This document shows positions 49,301 through 63,130 of a stretch of DNA of 64,000 nt, piece by piece. The number at the start of each line of letters is the position of its first letter. Position 1 is the stretch's first letter. Position numbers and translations under genes: made by a program. The DNA comes from Moringa oleifera (lineage: Eukaryota > Streptophyta > Magnoliopsida > Brassicales > Moringaceae). Where the stretch lies: assembly GCA_021397835.1 (NCBI GenBank), contig JAJFZO010000882.1:1426001-1490000 (forward strand), written 5' to 3'. The notes under the pieces were generated by a model, which saw only the letters and a program-made list of their open reading frames with translations, had not been told where the DNA came from and did no database searches.

Positions 49301-52300
49301 AAATTAATTATGAGTGGCAGCAGATATGTGCCCCAGCATTCAATACAAACAGTCGGATTGCACAAAAAGGACGATTCAAATTAGTGATCCTCAACTTCAA
49401 ATCTTGGCTGCATTATATATTACATGATTAACTAAGAATGACAAGAACAGGTTCTAATTGATCTGGGCTCAGTTCATGACAGCTTGGAAACTATTTCAGT
49501 GTCTCTTATTCAGACAATAGGTTTGTGCCTAGAAATCAATCATATTATGCAATATATAAATTTAGTTATATGTTAAATCTGTACCTTCATCTGACAAAGG
49601 ATGAGTATATATGACTTGTTGGGACTTAGTCCCTTTTTTTAACCACAAAAAAAAAAAAAAAAAAACATATCTAACACAAGCAAAACTGATTTACATTAAC
49701 AAATCATGCATAAAGTAAAAAGAGGATAAGCCACTTACGAGCTATCCAAGTGCAATCAGACAGCCTGCTAGTATAAGGAGCCTAATAATTTATAATCAGC
49801 TCACAGTCGTAAAGACCTGTAATTTTGTAGGCCACAATCACCAATTGCTTAAATGAGGGCCATCATTACCATAGTGTTGTTTCCAACATCTGCTCAATAG
49901 TTGGAGATAATTCCAGTCTGCCTTGTGATATGTTTATTTGTTACCAGGTGGTCATAAGAGTCAACATCATAGATGCATGCATATTCCATGTATGGATTAT
50001 AATGTTTTTGGAGCTAATGAGTCCCCTAACGAGAGAATAAGAAAGCACCACAAGCATATGCTAAGACATACACATGAACAAACAAAACACATACACAATT
50101 AAAAAAAAGGGACACACACAAAAAGAGGGAGGATGGAGAATTTGAGATCCTACCATATTCAGTCGTCCACTGTTAGGAAACCTAGACAATGCGGCAGAGA
50201 CCGATCTTCTCAGGAGCTCCCCAATGCCTTCCACTCCAAGCTTAACGGAGATGTAAAAAGCTTCAGGTGCATCAGCCAGAGCAAGCAGGGCAGCCAGAGG
50301 TTGAATTTCATCATCGCCATATTCAGAAACTCCAGCAGCTATGCATGTTTCATTTATTTGGTGGAAAACATAGTCAAAAAGCACCAAATACAAATTTCTT
50401 CTTTCTTCTCTCGAGGTTGCCTGAGAATACTGCATGGAGGAAATGGAGGAACATGCATAAGGTTTTTTTCATATATATTGAGATAAATTCAGGAACGAGA
50501 TACGCAGATGTGATACTAATTTCATAGCATGTAATTCCATATGGCTTTTAAAAAAGAAATAGAAGCTTAGTAATGGTCATCGTATGGGGTATATATGTGA
50601 ATTCAGCTTACCAAGCATTCTGAACATTTATTATGCTAGATCCTAATGAGGAATGCTGGAGATAACAGCAACTAAGCATTGTAGGGAAGTTCAAAATGCA
50701 ACCAATTTAACGGTTTTCATCAATCTTCAAGATCCAACTGAAAAATAAGCAGATACTAAAAGTCATTATTCAGAAACAACCATTTCTCAGCGTCATCAAT
50801 CCTCATAATGATTGTTTAAATACTTATACTGTATTTGCCCCTTTCATATCATGGAAAATTTCACGGGTAATTGTTCCAAGACCTACATAAAAGTTGTTCA
50901 AAAACAGGTATTATTTGAATAAAACACTAATGCTGAAGATCACGGTTGTTTAAAGAAAGAAAACCAATTTCTCTTAAAGTTTAAGCCAACAGTGTGGCGT
51001 GTTTATCATTTATCCCTTGCTGTGGCACCTCAAGCATGGCTGTGCACAGATACGATGAGTTATGTGCTACACTGGCTTCTATTTCACAGGCCTACCAGAT
51101 GGATCTGTTTTTTCATTCATGTACTCAGATTTATAAGATGGCAGTGGCTCAAAAAGATGGCCTCCTGCTCTGATATCATGACAAACAATTGAGTGCTCTA
51201 AAAGCTGGAGATGATAGAAAATGTGGTATTCAATTTGCATATGCTTTGTAACTGCAAGCATTATGTAAATTCCAGAGGACTGAAGAGCTACTTTTATCTT
51301 ATTATCTATCACAAGTATCTTAATTTGCATTACCTCAAAGAAAATAAACTCGACTCCACCAATCAGATCAACCTGGTCTATAAGAAAACTCAAGGTTGTT
51401 GAAACAGCCTTAGTAGGTCCATCTGGAACTTCATAAAACATGTTTGTCAGCATGCAAACGAGCTTGGAATGAACAACTTCTGCCCAAGAATTCTTCCTGC
51501 TAGTTTCTAGAAGAGCCTTAATAACCTGAATGTGATTATAGTAAAAATTTCATCAGTAATAAAGAAATGTTGACACATCCAGAAAGAGAAAATATTAAGA
51601 ATATACTTAAAAAAGCAATGGATCATAAAAGAGACAAAAGCACCTCATCATACAAACAGGGAAAACCAAGTAGTCAAAAGTTTAAGTCACATGGTAACTA
51701 CAATTGCTTAAAGATAAAGTAAATACAAATTACAACAGTTGCAACTTGCAATGTGTAATATGGTTTGCAAGGAAGATGAGTTCAAGAGGTCCCATGCAAG
51801 GCACAGAATTAACAAATGGAATAGAGTTTTGCAACCTTCTTTTTCTTTCCCACATCCCATTTGAGTTATTGTTTCAAATTTCATTCCAAGCAAAACTAAT
51901 CACATTCCTAAACCAGTCAATCCTTCCACTCCCTGGTTTTTTGAACTGCCTTGTATGGATACTTTGAGTGATAAGCAGTCTAGAATGATGAAGTCATTCC
52001 ATAATGGAATGAACATCACCTACACAAACAACAAGGCAAACAAGGCCAAATGATTCGCTGTTGCTATCATATTGGGAAAGAAAGTGCTAAATGGCTGACA
52101 CAGACATATTTCATCAGATTCAACAAGAAGGATAAATCATTAACTCGGAGGGAGTGAGGAAGAAAGGTTTAATGTTATCACTACCCTGACAGAGTTATCA
52201 GAAAATTTTCACTGAATGCAGTACTCCAGGCAATTTGGTAACGGCATCATAAATACTATCGTTAGGAAGGTAAAACCAGCTCACCCTTATGTCAAGACCT

Positions 52301-55300
52301 TTTAATCGGCTTCTCCAGATGTTGCCTCTATCACAGACAAAATAAAGTAAACAGCTTAAAGCAGATACCCAAACAGACTCCTCCTTCTCCTCAGTCTGAG
52401 AAAAAAATATTAAGGGCATGAGATGCTAAAGAATCATGAGAAAAATCAAATCATGCTAAACTGCAGTCCATTTGAAAAACTATGAGGTCCTTCAAGTAGT
52501 ACAGAAATTTCCTTCAGTCAAAGGATGACAACATGCAGTAGAAAGCTGTCTAAGTGACAGCATAGAGAAGGACAATAGATCAATTGTACCTGGACAAGAA
52601 GAAGTAGTATTTCATACAAAATATTCAATATCCAAGTCTCAAAGCTATTAATAGCTGAGGAAGTGCCCAGCTTTTTCACTGGATCTGTTTTGATTTTTCC
52701 TTGTGTTGTAAGCTGATCTCCTTTGTCAAATAGTGATTCTTGAGCATACTCTTCTTCAATTGTGGAAGTATCATCACTTATCATTGGCTCTAACAAATGA
52801 GCATGGACCCCAAGATTCAGAATTAAATCAAAAGCACGGATCCTACAAGCTGGTTTTGGAGAACTAAGCATGTCCTGAACGATGATCCCAAGAAATTAGA
52901 AAACAATTACATATATAAATAAGAAAAGCATTTCATGTATATTTTAGATAATCAAGGTATGAAAGGTACAGCACCTCAAGCATAGAGAGAGTGAGAGGAG
53001 CGGCAGTCCCAGAATCCAAGACGTACCTACAATTAGTATTTTCCAAAACACTCTTCTACATCAAATTATGACCTCATAACAAAAGAGGAAGAAAAGAATT
53101 ACATGACAACACAAAGTAAATAAATTACTTAGGCACAATTTGACTTGAGACATTAAGCAAATATACTTACATTTAAAGGATGAAACCTAACCAATCCAAC
53201 AACCCTACCTCTAGTGTTAGTCATTAGTCAAGGATGAAAACTCGCCAATACTTATGTCAACATACATTAGTATAGGTTAAAATGTGAAAAAAGAAAATCC
53301 AATCAAGACCATCTTTATAATCGAATAGTGTATCTGGTCTGAAAAATCAAGCACTCAATGCTTAACATGTAATAATATCATGCACTAGCGAAAGATCATA
53401 AATAACTACAGAGCTCTCCAGCCTCGCATGTGGCAAATATTTGCACAACTTCGTTAGATATATAGAGGAACATATACAAATCACATAATCAACCAGGTGT
53501 ACTTGCATGTGTATGTGTACATCTACATGCCTAGAGACATGGAGAGCAGCACATTAAACATATGAAATGCAAATGAAATGATACCACTGGATCAGAACAT
53601 ACATGTCAATAACAAGCTTAATAAGGACGCTCACAGCCACATCTATGGACGGCTTTCCTCTACTATTACTTAAGTGAGATACTGCCATGAGATTGGCCTT
53701 TGAATATGTCTCAGAGCAAACTGCAGCAATAACCTCGCATACCTCAGCAGGGTTCAAGCGTAAAGGCTGTTGTTCACTGAGAAACATGGAAAACAGAAAA
53801 TTTTGGTCAGGAAATAGAAAGCAGAACTGCAAACTAATGATTTTCCTCTTCAAAATTGGATCAGCAGAGTAACTGGCTAGCATCAATCACTATGCCAACA
53901 TACCAAATTGCATGGCAGTTCAATTTTTTTTTTGTCATACCCACATCAGAAAGTCAATTGCCACAACCAAGGAAAAGGCAAGAAATCAATAATTTGTATC
54001 AACCAAAGACAAACTGTTGTTCAAAGCTACAGGTTCCAATTTAGAAGTATCAGCAATACCTTTCCATGAGTTAAACTATGGAAAAACACAAGTCCCTAGC
54101 AAATAAAAATGGAAGGAAAACTAATCTATTTCATGGAAGAAATACAGATGCATTACTAAGAAGAGAAGCACAACCTCTTCAACCACAGTACTACATAATT
54201 TCTTTTTTCTTTTTTTTTTTTATAAATCAGAAGCAGTTACTACATTAACATATATATATATATAAATGACAGAGGACCACTAAAAAAAAATTAGAACCAC
54301 AATGGGAAAGGTTCCTTATTTTGTACCTGTAGGGACGATATTGGAAGAGTGGTCGAGGACGTGGACGGAAAGTGCTTATAGGACAATCCTCCCTGCCAAC
54401 ATGCAACAATAATCAGTACCTGTGGTAGTCATGTAAACTTTTTTAAGTCGAAGTTAATCTTGGTGCAGATGTTAAACTTCTGGTATTTTATTCAATAACC
54501 TCCATAAAATATTTCACTACCACTTGTATCAGAGATTGACTTGAGTCATTTTGCAATCATATAGTTCAAAACCCAGAATTTGAAGTTCAATAAAGAAATA
54601 TCATTCAGCATGTTTAGTTTTCTTTTCAAAAGAGCACAATGATAAAGACAATAAGATACTGAAGTAAGCAATGATCCAAAGAGAAGCTGGAAAATTAATA
54701 TTAATAACAATTAAGATTGAACTATTGTTCTCTTGTCCTTATCATTCCCTTTATCACTATTCACCTCTAGATAGATGGTTCATAGATTTCACACCTTCCC
54801 AGGTCCCAATTTCCGTGACAAATCATATATTTGTCCAGTTATTAACTTCTCTATGAGCTCAACAAGCAAACGACTTCCAATCAACAGCTCTACACATTTG
54901 ATGCAAATTATTTAGGCTAAAGCAACTCAACTGATCTGAACCAAATCTAAGTTTAACTCCAACTATATTGATTCAAGCCTCTTAACAGGTCAGGGGCACG
55001 TAGCTAGACCTACTCCAGTCAGATTTGGGTCATCAACAACCAAACAGAACACTTACAATCCCAATTTGCCCAACCACAAGCTCAATTACAGCTTGACTAG
55101 AATAGGGTTATAGTGTATAAAAAGGTCGAGACAGACTAATGAACACAGCAACCACTCAAACCCCCGAGTTAAACTTTTCAGGCCATTACCTATCCAACAT
55201 CACTTCTATCACTCTACTACCTAGGATGAAAACTGAAACCTTTATCATGCAAAATTTGACAAAATACAAAAAATGAGCAGGGAAAATATATTGATAATTG

Positions 55301-58300
55301 GACTGAAGTACAACAAACATATGAAAGAACTTTAAAGAAATAATCAAAGTAACAAAAACGTGCCAAATTTGCTGGGGTCCAGCTTTCACGCGTTTAGATG
55401 ATGTTATTGCTGTCAGGTGGTGACGGGCAGAGGCTGAATGTGTAATTGTTGTGACTGGAGACGGCTGTAACAATTGATCGAGATAAGGCATATCTGCAGT
55501 TCCAAAATATTTCCAGGGCTGGCCCTTCATTTTAGCTTCCATGTCCCCTACTAGTAGAGCAGCTGCACCTACTTCTAGGAAATTATGTGTGCTCATGCCT
55601 TGGAGATTCACAGCACGGTCACTGTAATATGAATATAGAACATGTCAAAGTATAAACTGTTTACGAAGCAACAGATGTATAGACAATACCATAAACAGCC
55701 TTTAAAATATCAAACAGAAAGGACTCTGGGAGAAAAGCATCTTAACCATGAATATGCATGTGCCAGGTGCCTCTGAATGTATGTATTTGCACATGCATCA
55801 TGTACATGCATGTTTGGGTATTTTTGCGCCAAAAATCAAGTACCTTTCAGAAAATATGGATGACCACTGCTGTTCACCAAGCCATCTCCACTTCATAACA
55901 TCAAATGCAATGTAGTCAAAATCTTCTACTCCATCAACTTCTTCAATATTTGATAAGTTGGAAACCGATGTGGTTATAACATCCTTGTTCTCCGAAAGTT
56001 CCACGACATTGGCAGGACTTAATTGGGAATTGAAGGATTTGCTCAACAAAGACGACAATGATGGCAGTGACTGTCGCGATGCAGGAGTAGCTCCGGCAAA
56101 AGCTGCAGGTTGGAATGACCGTTTTGGAATATGTTGAGCCACAAGGGAACGCACATAATTCAATGACTTTACCAGGGCTCCAGAAGCAAAACTAGTCACT
56201 GGCAGAGAAGAAGCATTTGTAGATGATGATGAGGATGACAAGGATGATGCTGTTGGTGCACCAGATTGTTGATTGAAAGATCGAGACCATGGTGAAACTC
56301 TTCGATTTGGGCTGATATCACACTCAGCGATTGTATTCACACAGAACCTATCTATTTGCAGCAATGTCTCCTCACTAGGTTTATATCTGCAGCATATAGA
56401 ACAAATGTTGAAAAAGAAAAAATAAAGATGATACTCCAGTAGGCAGCCAAGAGATAACCATTGTGGAAAATCATCAAATAGAAAAACCAAATTTTACATA
56501 TAGGAAAAACCCATGACAGATACATTAGTTCAGTGACAGAGCTTGCAAGGTGTCATGGCCGCTGCAGGAATTGCAAATTTCTTTTTCTATCATATAAGTG
56601 TGATAATTTATTTTTTAATCAAACAGAAAGCTTCTAATATTTTACACAACAATCGCCCTTGTTTTTTTTTTTTTCCCAGATGCATCTGCTTTAGAAATAA
56701 TCCCACCCGCAAAATGTGCATTTAAAATATCATCATGGTCATTCATAACAACAATTTCCCATATCTTCACCTCTTCCTTATCTTCCATTTCCAACCACAA
56801 CAACAACTTCATAACCACCCCTGCCATATTCCTTACTAGTTCTTTGAAACCTTCTATGCTTAAAGGTCCTCATTACAACTTTTATCGACAGAATGGCAAC
56901 CTGAAACATTGTTCACAATTAATGTTCTCTTTTTTGCCCTTGTAGTTTTTGGAATATCACCGACCACTTTAGAACAGAAAATATATCAACTTTTATACTA
57001 CTTAATGATTTTTTGATAAATGCATTACCAATAAATATATTTCTACTTCTTTCAACTATGCATTAACAATTTCCCATCTGAATGCTTTGGCTCCATTCCA
57101 TGACAATGGCAGTGAAACTAGGATTTTCCAGCATGTGGGAGCATTAGCTTCTGAAGTTAGATAAAACCTCTGTGAATATCAAGTATAAAGATTTTCCCTT
57201 TTCATCAACAAATGAAAATAACCAGCAAGTATAAGCCCAAGAACTGACCATTATTAATCAGTAGAGACTATTTAGAGCACATAATTACAATGATCCCCAC
57301 CCATGAGTCAATCAGAACAGCCCTGAATAGGCAAGTGACATACAATGTCCTTTGATTTATTAAATACACTTTCAAATCCAACTTGCAAATTGATATCCAG
57401 AAAGTAATCCAGAACAGAAAGAAGTTGAAGTAAAATCTCACCTAAGTGTGCACCTCTAGAAGGTCAAGTTCATGATAATACATCAAACTTTAGAAATTAA
57501 CTGATCAAGTTATTTTCAATTTATTTTCTTAAAATGAAGCAAAAGCTAATACAGAATTAAAGCCTATTAGAAGAACAACACACCTTAGAAGATACCGTTT
57601 CAAAAGTGACACACACTTTGCCACGACTGCTGGACTGCACCAAATCAACAATTAGTATTAGCAGCAAAAGATTAAGCAAAACAATCACAGTATCCCTAAG
57701 AGGTAATGCTTAATAAAATGAAATGCATGCATACATAAAGAATTAAGTAAATGTGAAAGCCAGTTGTGTACGAAAGAGCAACCTAATCCAGACATAAATC
57801 AATAGAAAATGAATTCATTAAGATGCAAATAATCATTGATTGAAATTGCATGATCTTCATTTTTCCTTTTGGGGTTATGAAGTCTCACGGCATTAAGACA
57901 AGATTAGATACAACTAGCTTCATGATAATAGTGATGATCTAAGAACTTGAAACCGACACATAAGGTCTAAAATCACGTCATAATTGCCATTCAATATTTC
58001 TTGTTTATAAATTTTTCCATTTGACCCCCTAAGTTGGTTCTGTTCATCCATTGAATTAAGCTAATTATTTCTCTATCCTATGTTGGGGCATGATGACACA
58101 ACACCACCAGTTCAATATATATATTTGTCAGAAGAATACATTATTAGTCGCAAAAGAATGACTACATGATGGTGATCTAGATATGCACCTAATAAAGGAA
58201 AATATAGAATCTTAAAAGAGCATGGTCACATAAGCCATAAGACATTGTTAACAAGCAAATGGTTACCTGCGCTCCCTCTCTGCAATGGTGTGCTCTAAAA

Positions 58301-59534
58301 TTACACTATATGCCAGGTCAGTTGTTGCAGAGGATGCCAGATAGTCCTGCAAACATTAATAGAAGGTGTAACATATTAAAGCAAATATCATATCTAATTA
58401 TGTTGCAAGAGCAAGGTTAATGATCACAAAGAAATTCTCCATAAGTAGGTTTTTAAGACTACGCCAAAGCCATAGAGTATCATGAGTGCTCACAAACAGC
58501 CACATGAAATAAGAACAGACAGAGGTAAATGGGAGATGGGAGATATGCTTCATTAGCTACCTTGTGTTCTGAAATATCCCATTAAACCTGCTAATTGAAG
58601 GCTTTGAAGCCAGCAAAAAGAAAACGAAGAACGGAAGATTCAGTGCACTTCTTTTTCTCACAAAAGCAATGGCAAAAAGGAAAGGCAAACTTCAAAATCC
58701 TTGTCAACAAAATTATCCTTTTCCCTTATGTTTCTTTCAAGGATATAAGGGAGGAAAGTTGCGCAGAAATATAATTCCTTAAGAAACAAGGGATTTCTGT
58801 TAAAGGAAGAAATTTAGTAGGGCAAAAGAAACTAGCATGTTTTCATTGACAAGTTAATTTAGCTAGTGTTTAGCTTACAAATCAACTCCATTAAATATAA
58901 ACAGCATAGGTCCCCAGTACTGTAACAAAATTTTAACTTAATTAAATCCATCTCAGCCCTAATGCTCCGTTTTGGTCAGTGCAAATGGATGAAACTTAAT
59001 ATAATCAAATACTTTAATTCCATAGTGTTTCCCTCACTTAACCAAATAGGTGCAATTAGGCTCACTTTAACTGTATTCTCTACATCATTATGAAAACACT
59101 TACAAGGAAACAACAAACCCAGATTTTAGATTTCTCTCAGCCACCCACCAACCAAACACTACATAAATTGAAACTCCATCCACCTGATTCGAAATTAAAC
59201 CGAAAACAAAAGACTACAAATCTTTAAAACGCACAATTCAAAACCCAGAAAACATCTTCATAAGATCTAAACAAAACCCAGAGGAAAACCAATAGCACAA
59301 AGATAACCCAATTACACGCACCCGAAGAGTCCTTGAAGCTTCAGATAAAACCGAGGGGTTTCCCTGGTGAGAGCTCCCGGTAGCAGACGAAGACAAGCAA
59401 TCGGCCACGGCTCGGCGCAGCGGCTCCGGCGGCTTCTTGAGCGAAGAAGATCTCAGCCTCGAGACCCCACCAACGCCCAGCTGCTGCAGCCTCGAACTCC
59501 CTGGGCTGCGACACGGGCTATAGCTAGAAGACAT
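46335..59534 (-). CDS. Plant-specific helical-repeat protein of unknown function (At3g12590-like)
   Basis: Conserved plant protein with no established role; helix-rich composition suggests an ARM/HEAT-like fold. Seventeen exons join in phase: 59534-59322, 58346-58267, 57634-57584, 56386-55844, 55621-55364, 54392-54327, 53776-53603, 53026-52975, 52874-52590, 52395-52285, 51525-51334, 50429-50154, 48660-48043, 47740-47286, 47198-47138, 47010-46942, 46424-46335. The product is 1197 residues, close to the Arabidopsis protein (about 1184). The N-terminus is Ser/Arg-rich (MSSSYSPCRSPGSSRL), then LKKPPEPLRRAVADCLSSS, ETLLQIDRFCVN and GDMEAKMKGQPWKYFGTADM. Later come PAEVCEVIAAVCSET, NSFETWILNILYEILLLLVQ, EIQPLAALLALADAPEAFY, MPVQ-free VPMQLVARVPAALFYWPL and DIRATLLLLLIGKCSADP. 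The C-terminal tail (SNDLNWVEI) departs from the usual short SNDLG-type end. Exon 15 ends at a GC donor, and exon 5 probably does too (see findings). No damage to the frame is seen. Confidence 0.92.
49090..49266 (-). mobile_element. tRNA-derived SINE-like element in intron 12 of the helical-repeat gene
   Basis: On the minus strand the head reads ggttgcctcaatggtcaggg (about 49262-49243), close to a pol III A box (TGCCTCAATGG). About 50 bases later comes ggggatcaaac (49207-49197), close to a B box. The 3' end is an A-rich tail (gaaaaaacaaaaac, about 49108-49095). Head, spacing and tail together fit a SINE, but I found no target-site duplication. It does not align with the other two SINE-like copies and would be a different family. 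Confidence 0.55.
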
Positions 59535-59960
59535 TATACTTTTGCTTTTAGAGCAGCAACTTCTCTACGTGGGTGAGAGATCAAAGAACGAACACCCTTT
59601 CTGTCTGTGGGTGAGAGTCACTATTGTCAGTACAAACGAACTGGGTGTCTCAGCGTCTCTCTACATTTGAAAAAAAAAAAGGCAAAAATTGAGGCGTTGG
59701 ACAGATTGGTCAGAGTGTAAATTGAAGGGGTTGATGATGAGAGAGATGTGTAGCAGATGCGAGAATTGTTTAACTTTGGGGGGAGGAGTGACCAGTGAGA
59801 ATTAGCTGTACGTATATGCGTAGTTTGATGCACGAGAGAGAGAAGCAAGAAGATTAGCTGTCAAGCGCTAATCTTGGCACTTTTTAGTTAAGTGGGAGAA
59901 TTTAAGACTAAAGTGCTACTATGGCATCTATATCATACTATCTCCGCTCCTTCTGTCTCC
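59535..59960 (-). promoter_or_regulatory. Leader and promoter region of the helical-repeat gene
   Basis: GC-richer than the DNA to its right, with pyrimidine-rich tracts when read on the minus strand. It directly precedes the minus-strand start at 59534. I see no clear TATA box. A (CT)n run at 59961-59978 marks the change to AT-rich DNA. Confidence 0.35.
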
Positions 59961-59978
59961 CTCTCTCTCTCTCTCTCT

Positions 59979-62000
59979 TTACATTTTTATTCAATCTTCT
60001 AATAAGTTAAAACTATTTAATAAAAACATTTTTTAGTTTTTATAAAAACAATTTTTATATTTTATTATTTTAATCATTTTATTTTTTAAAATAATATAAC
60101 ATAAGAAATATTTATACTATATTCATTTTAATTTACATTTTATTATGTTGATTGACTTAATTTTATATTCAATTTTTAATTTAAATTAATTTTAAAAAAT
60201 TAAGTTAACTATAAAAAATTGAACTAATTTTGTTATACAAATTCATTATAAATATTTTAATTTAGTTTAATTTTGAAAATTTAAAATTGTTATTATAAAA
60301 TTTTATTTTAAATATTTTAAATAAAAAATATTTAAATTATCATCATAAAAATTTTAAAACTTTTAAATATTTAAAATATTTTTAAAAAATTATATGAAAA
60401 TTATTTAAAAATAATTTGTTAATTAAAAATATAGATTTGAATCATTTTTTAAATATTCTAATAAAAATATTTTTAGTTTAATTTAATTTAAAGTAAATTA
60501 AAAATTTACATATGTAATTCATCTAATTTATTATTAAATTAAAAAAGGTAGATAGTTTTAAAAAATTCTATATTTATCTAAAAATTAAAAAAATCAAACT
60601 TATTTAAAAAACCAAAAATATCACTGTTTGTTAGGGAGAAAATAATAATTTTGAAATTATAAAATTTCAAAAAACTAAAAATAAATATCTCTCTCTTTTT
60701 GTTTAGAATCCTAACAAAAATTAACAAATACTATATGCTATTTTAAAATTGTCATCTAAACATTTTAAAATTTTTTAAATTAATTTACATAAAAATTTAC
60801 ACATAAAATTGAATTAGTTAAGAAGATAAATTTTAAATTAAACAATTAACTTAATATAATTTTTTTATACAATCTTAAAAAGTAATTTTGATTTTTGATA
60901 TTATTTTATTGATTTAAATTATAAAAAATAATCAATTTGATCTTTTAACGGCTTGAATTATTAAGATTGTTTCATGGCAATGACCTGATCTTACAAGACC
61001 AATGAATAATTATTTAATTATTTTTATAAATATAAAAATATATTGTATAAATAAAATCCATCAAAATTAATTATACAATATATAAATTATGAAAAAATAC
61101 ATAGTTACTTACAAAATTAAATTCAAAAAAACTTGCATTAAGCAACATAGTTTATAAATTAAATAAATAGATTCATTTGAATTATATTTTTTTTTTAAAT
61201 TGTGACATGTAATAATTTAATTAAAATAAATAATTAAATTACTTATTTTTTATTTTAATATTAATTATATTAAATTATAAAATATACATTTTATTTTATT
61301 ATTAAAAACTCAACACAAGTAAAATTAATAAAAAAAGCCTAATTTTTATCATGACACAATGTGTAGATTAATATATTCCTTTTTGTTTTAATTTTTTCTT
61401 ATTTTTCTTAACACATTCACTAATGTTCCTTTTAATACGAAGCATAACATAAAAATAATACAATATTTATTAATAAAAAATAAGGATAGAAACGAATCTA
61501 AGTTTATGTGGGCACCCAATCAGATCAAATCCTAATAAGATGAATTCAGGTAATATTTAATTAGATTGGAACTGAATTTGAATTTGAAAGTTAATACTCA
61601 AATCGGATTCGAGTTTTAATTTTTGGATACTCATTATCCTGTTTACATAATTATATTAGTATATTAAATTTTTTATTTAAAATTTAATTATATTCAACTT
61701 TCAATCTTAATTTGATTGTATTAAATTTTAATTTTGTATTTTAAAATTTTATTATTAAATTTTTATTTTTATTTAATTATTTAAAAATTATCTTGTTAAA
61801 ATTTATAAAATATATATAAATATATTAAATAAATTTCAACGAGTTCGAGTAGTATGCAAGTAATTAGAAATGAATTTGACATTGGTTCACATATTAAAAT
61901 CACATGTTTAAACGGATTTAAAACGAGTTCTAAGTATGTATGTTTTAATTTATTTTGGTTTTGAGATTTTTTAAATAAATGGGTACCTGACCCATTGCCA
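59979..62000. other. AT-rich intergenic DNA, no gene seen
   Basis: Almost pure A/T with stops in all frames. No coding region, tRNA or structured repeat could be supported. Confidence 0.55.
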
Positions 62001-62699
62001 TCCCTAGTAATAAGCCCCTAATATGAGCTTTTATTTCCATTTGGACATTACAATTTCAATCCAATGTTTCTTGCCCCACCACCAACCTTTTCATGAATCA
62101 CAATCTTATTAAGAACCTCACTCCTAGCTTGGACCCTATTCTGATCGTACTCGTGGCCATCCTATCGCCTAGCAATCAATTCCTCGCCCAACCTCATCGT
62201 AGCTTCAATAGTTTCGTCGGGACCATTGTGCGCTAAGTCAATAATTCTTATTTTAACTCTATCGATGACCATCAGCTTAGGACGCCTCAGCATTACATCT
62301 CGTAAGCCCAAATAAGAACTTGTTGAGAAAACAAAAAAAGAATTTAAAAAGTCTACTTTTGAAAGGTGCTATGAGTCACCTACTTTTATTCTATGAGAGA
62401 GAAAAAAGGCCCATCAAGGCCCACCACACATGCGTGCGCATCACCACCATCATCTGTCTGGCCATACCGAGCCAAGCTGAGCCCGAATCTAAGCTTGAGC
62501 TTAGTGGCACCTATATATTTTTTTATTATAATTGTTATTTTTTGGACCCACTTAACATAAACACATTAGCCTTCACTTTAGCATAAGAAATCGGGTCTCT
62601 AGTTACCAGTACACCAGTTCATCCACCAATGTAACCACTTTGCTTGGTCAACATACAAAACACAGTGATGTGGCAAAATAGAAAGTCTTTACTACATGA

Positions 62700-63130
62700 C
62701 ATGCATATAGGCACCTTATCTTTCCATGCTAGACCTCATCTTTTCATGTTGAACCTTATCCTCTCGTGAAAGCTTCCCTTGCATGTAGTATAAATATTCC
62801 CTTCCTCTTACTCTCCAAATCACATCGAAGCATCCAGCTCTCTCCTTTCCTCCTCTCTTTCTTTCCTCCTCTCTCGCCTTCCTCCCCTCCCATTAGTCTT
62901 TTATTTTTCTAGTCTTGAGTTTTATTTTTTTCAAAAATAAAATTTTATTTATTATTTATTTTATTTTATTTTGATTTCGAGCAAATTGAAAGATGCATAG
63001 TCTTTTTGGATCCCTACTGTGCATAAGAGATCCAAGATAGAAATATTTGGATTGTTTTATCCTAGAGACAAATGGGCTATAGACTACTACACACGAAAGG
63101 TAGAGTCGCAAAATGTATTAAAGAGAACGA
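62700..63130 (+). other. Promoter-like island: TATA box with CT-rich leader, no gene attached
   Basis: A TATA-like tataaatatt (about 62789-62798) is followed by about 100 bases of CT-rich leader-like sequence. A more complex segment to about 63130 follows. No open frame of note comes after it. This shape fits an LTR fragment or a stranded promoter, but I found no second repeat copy, primer-binding site or retroelement coding sequence. Confidence 0.25.

Noticed and set aside
62700..63130. Intact LTR retrotransposon near the right end
   Set aside because: A TATA-like box and leader-like tract are present, but no second LTR, PBS, gag or pol sequence was seen.
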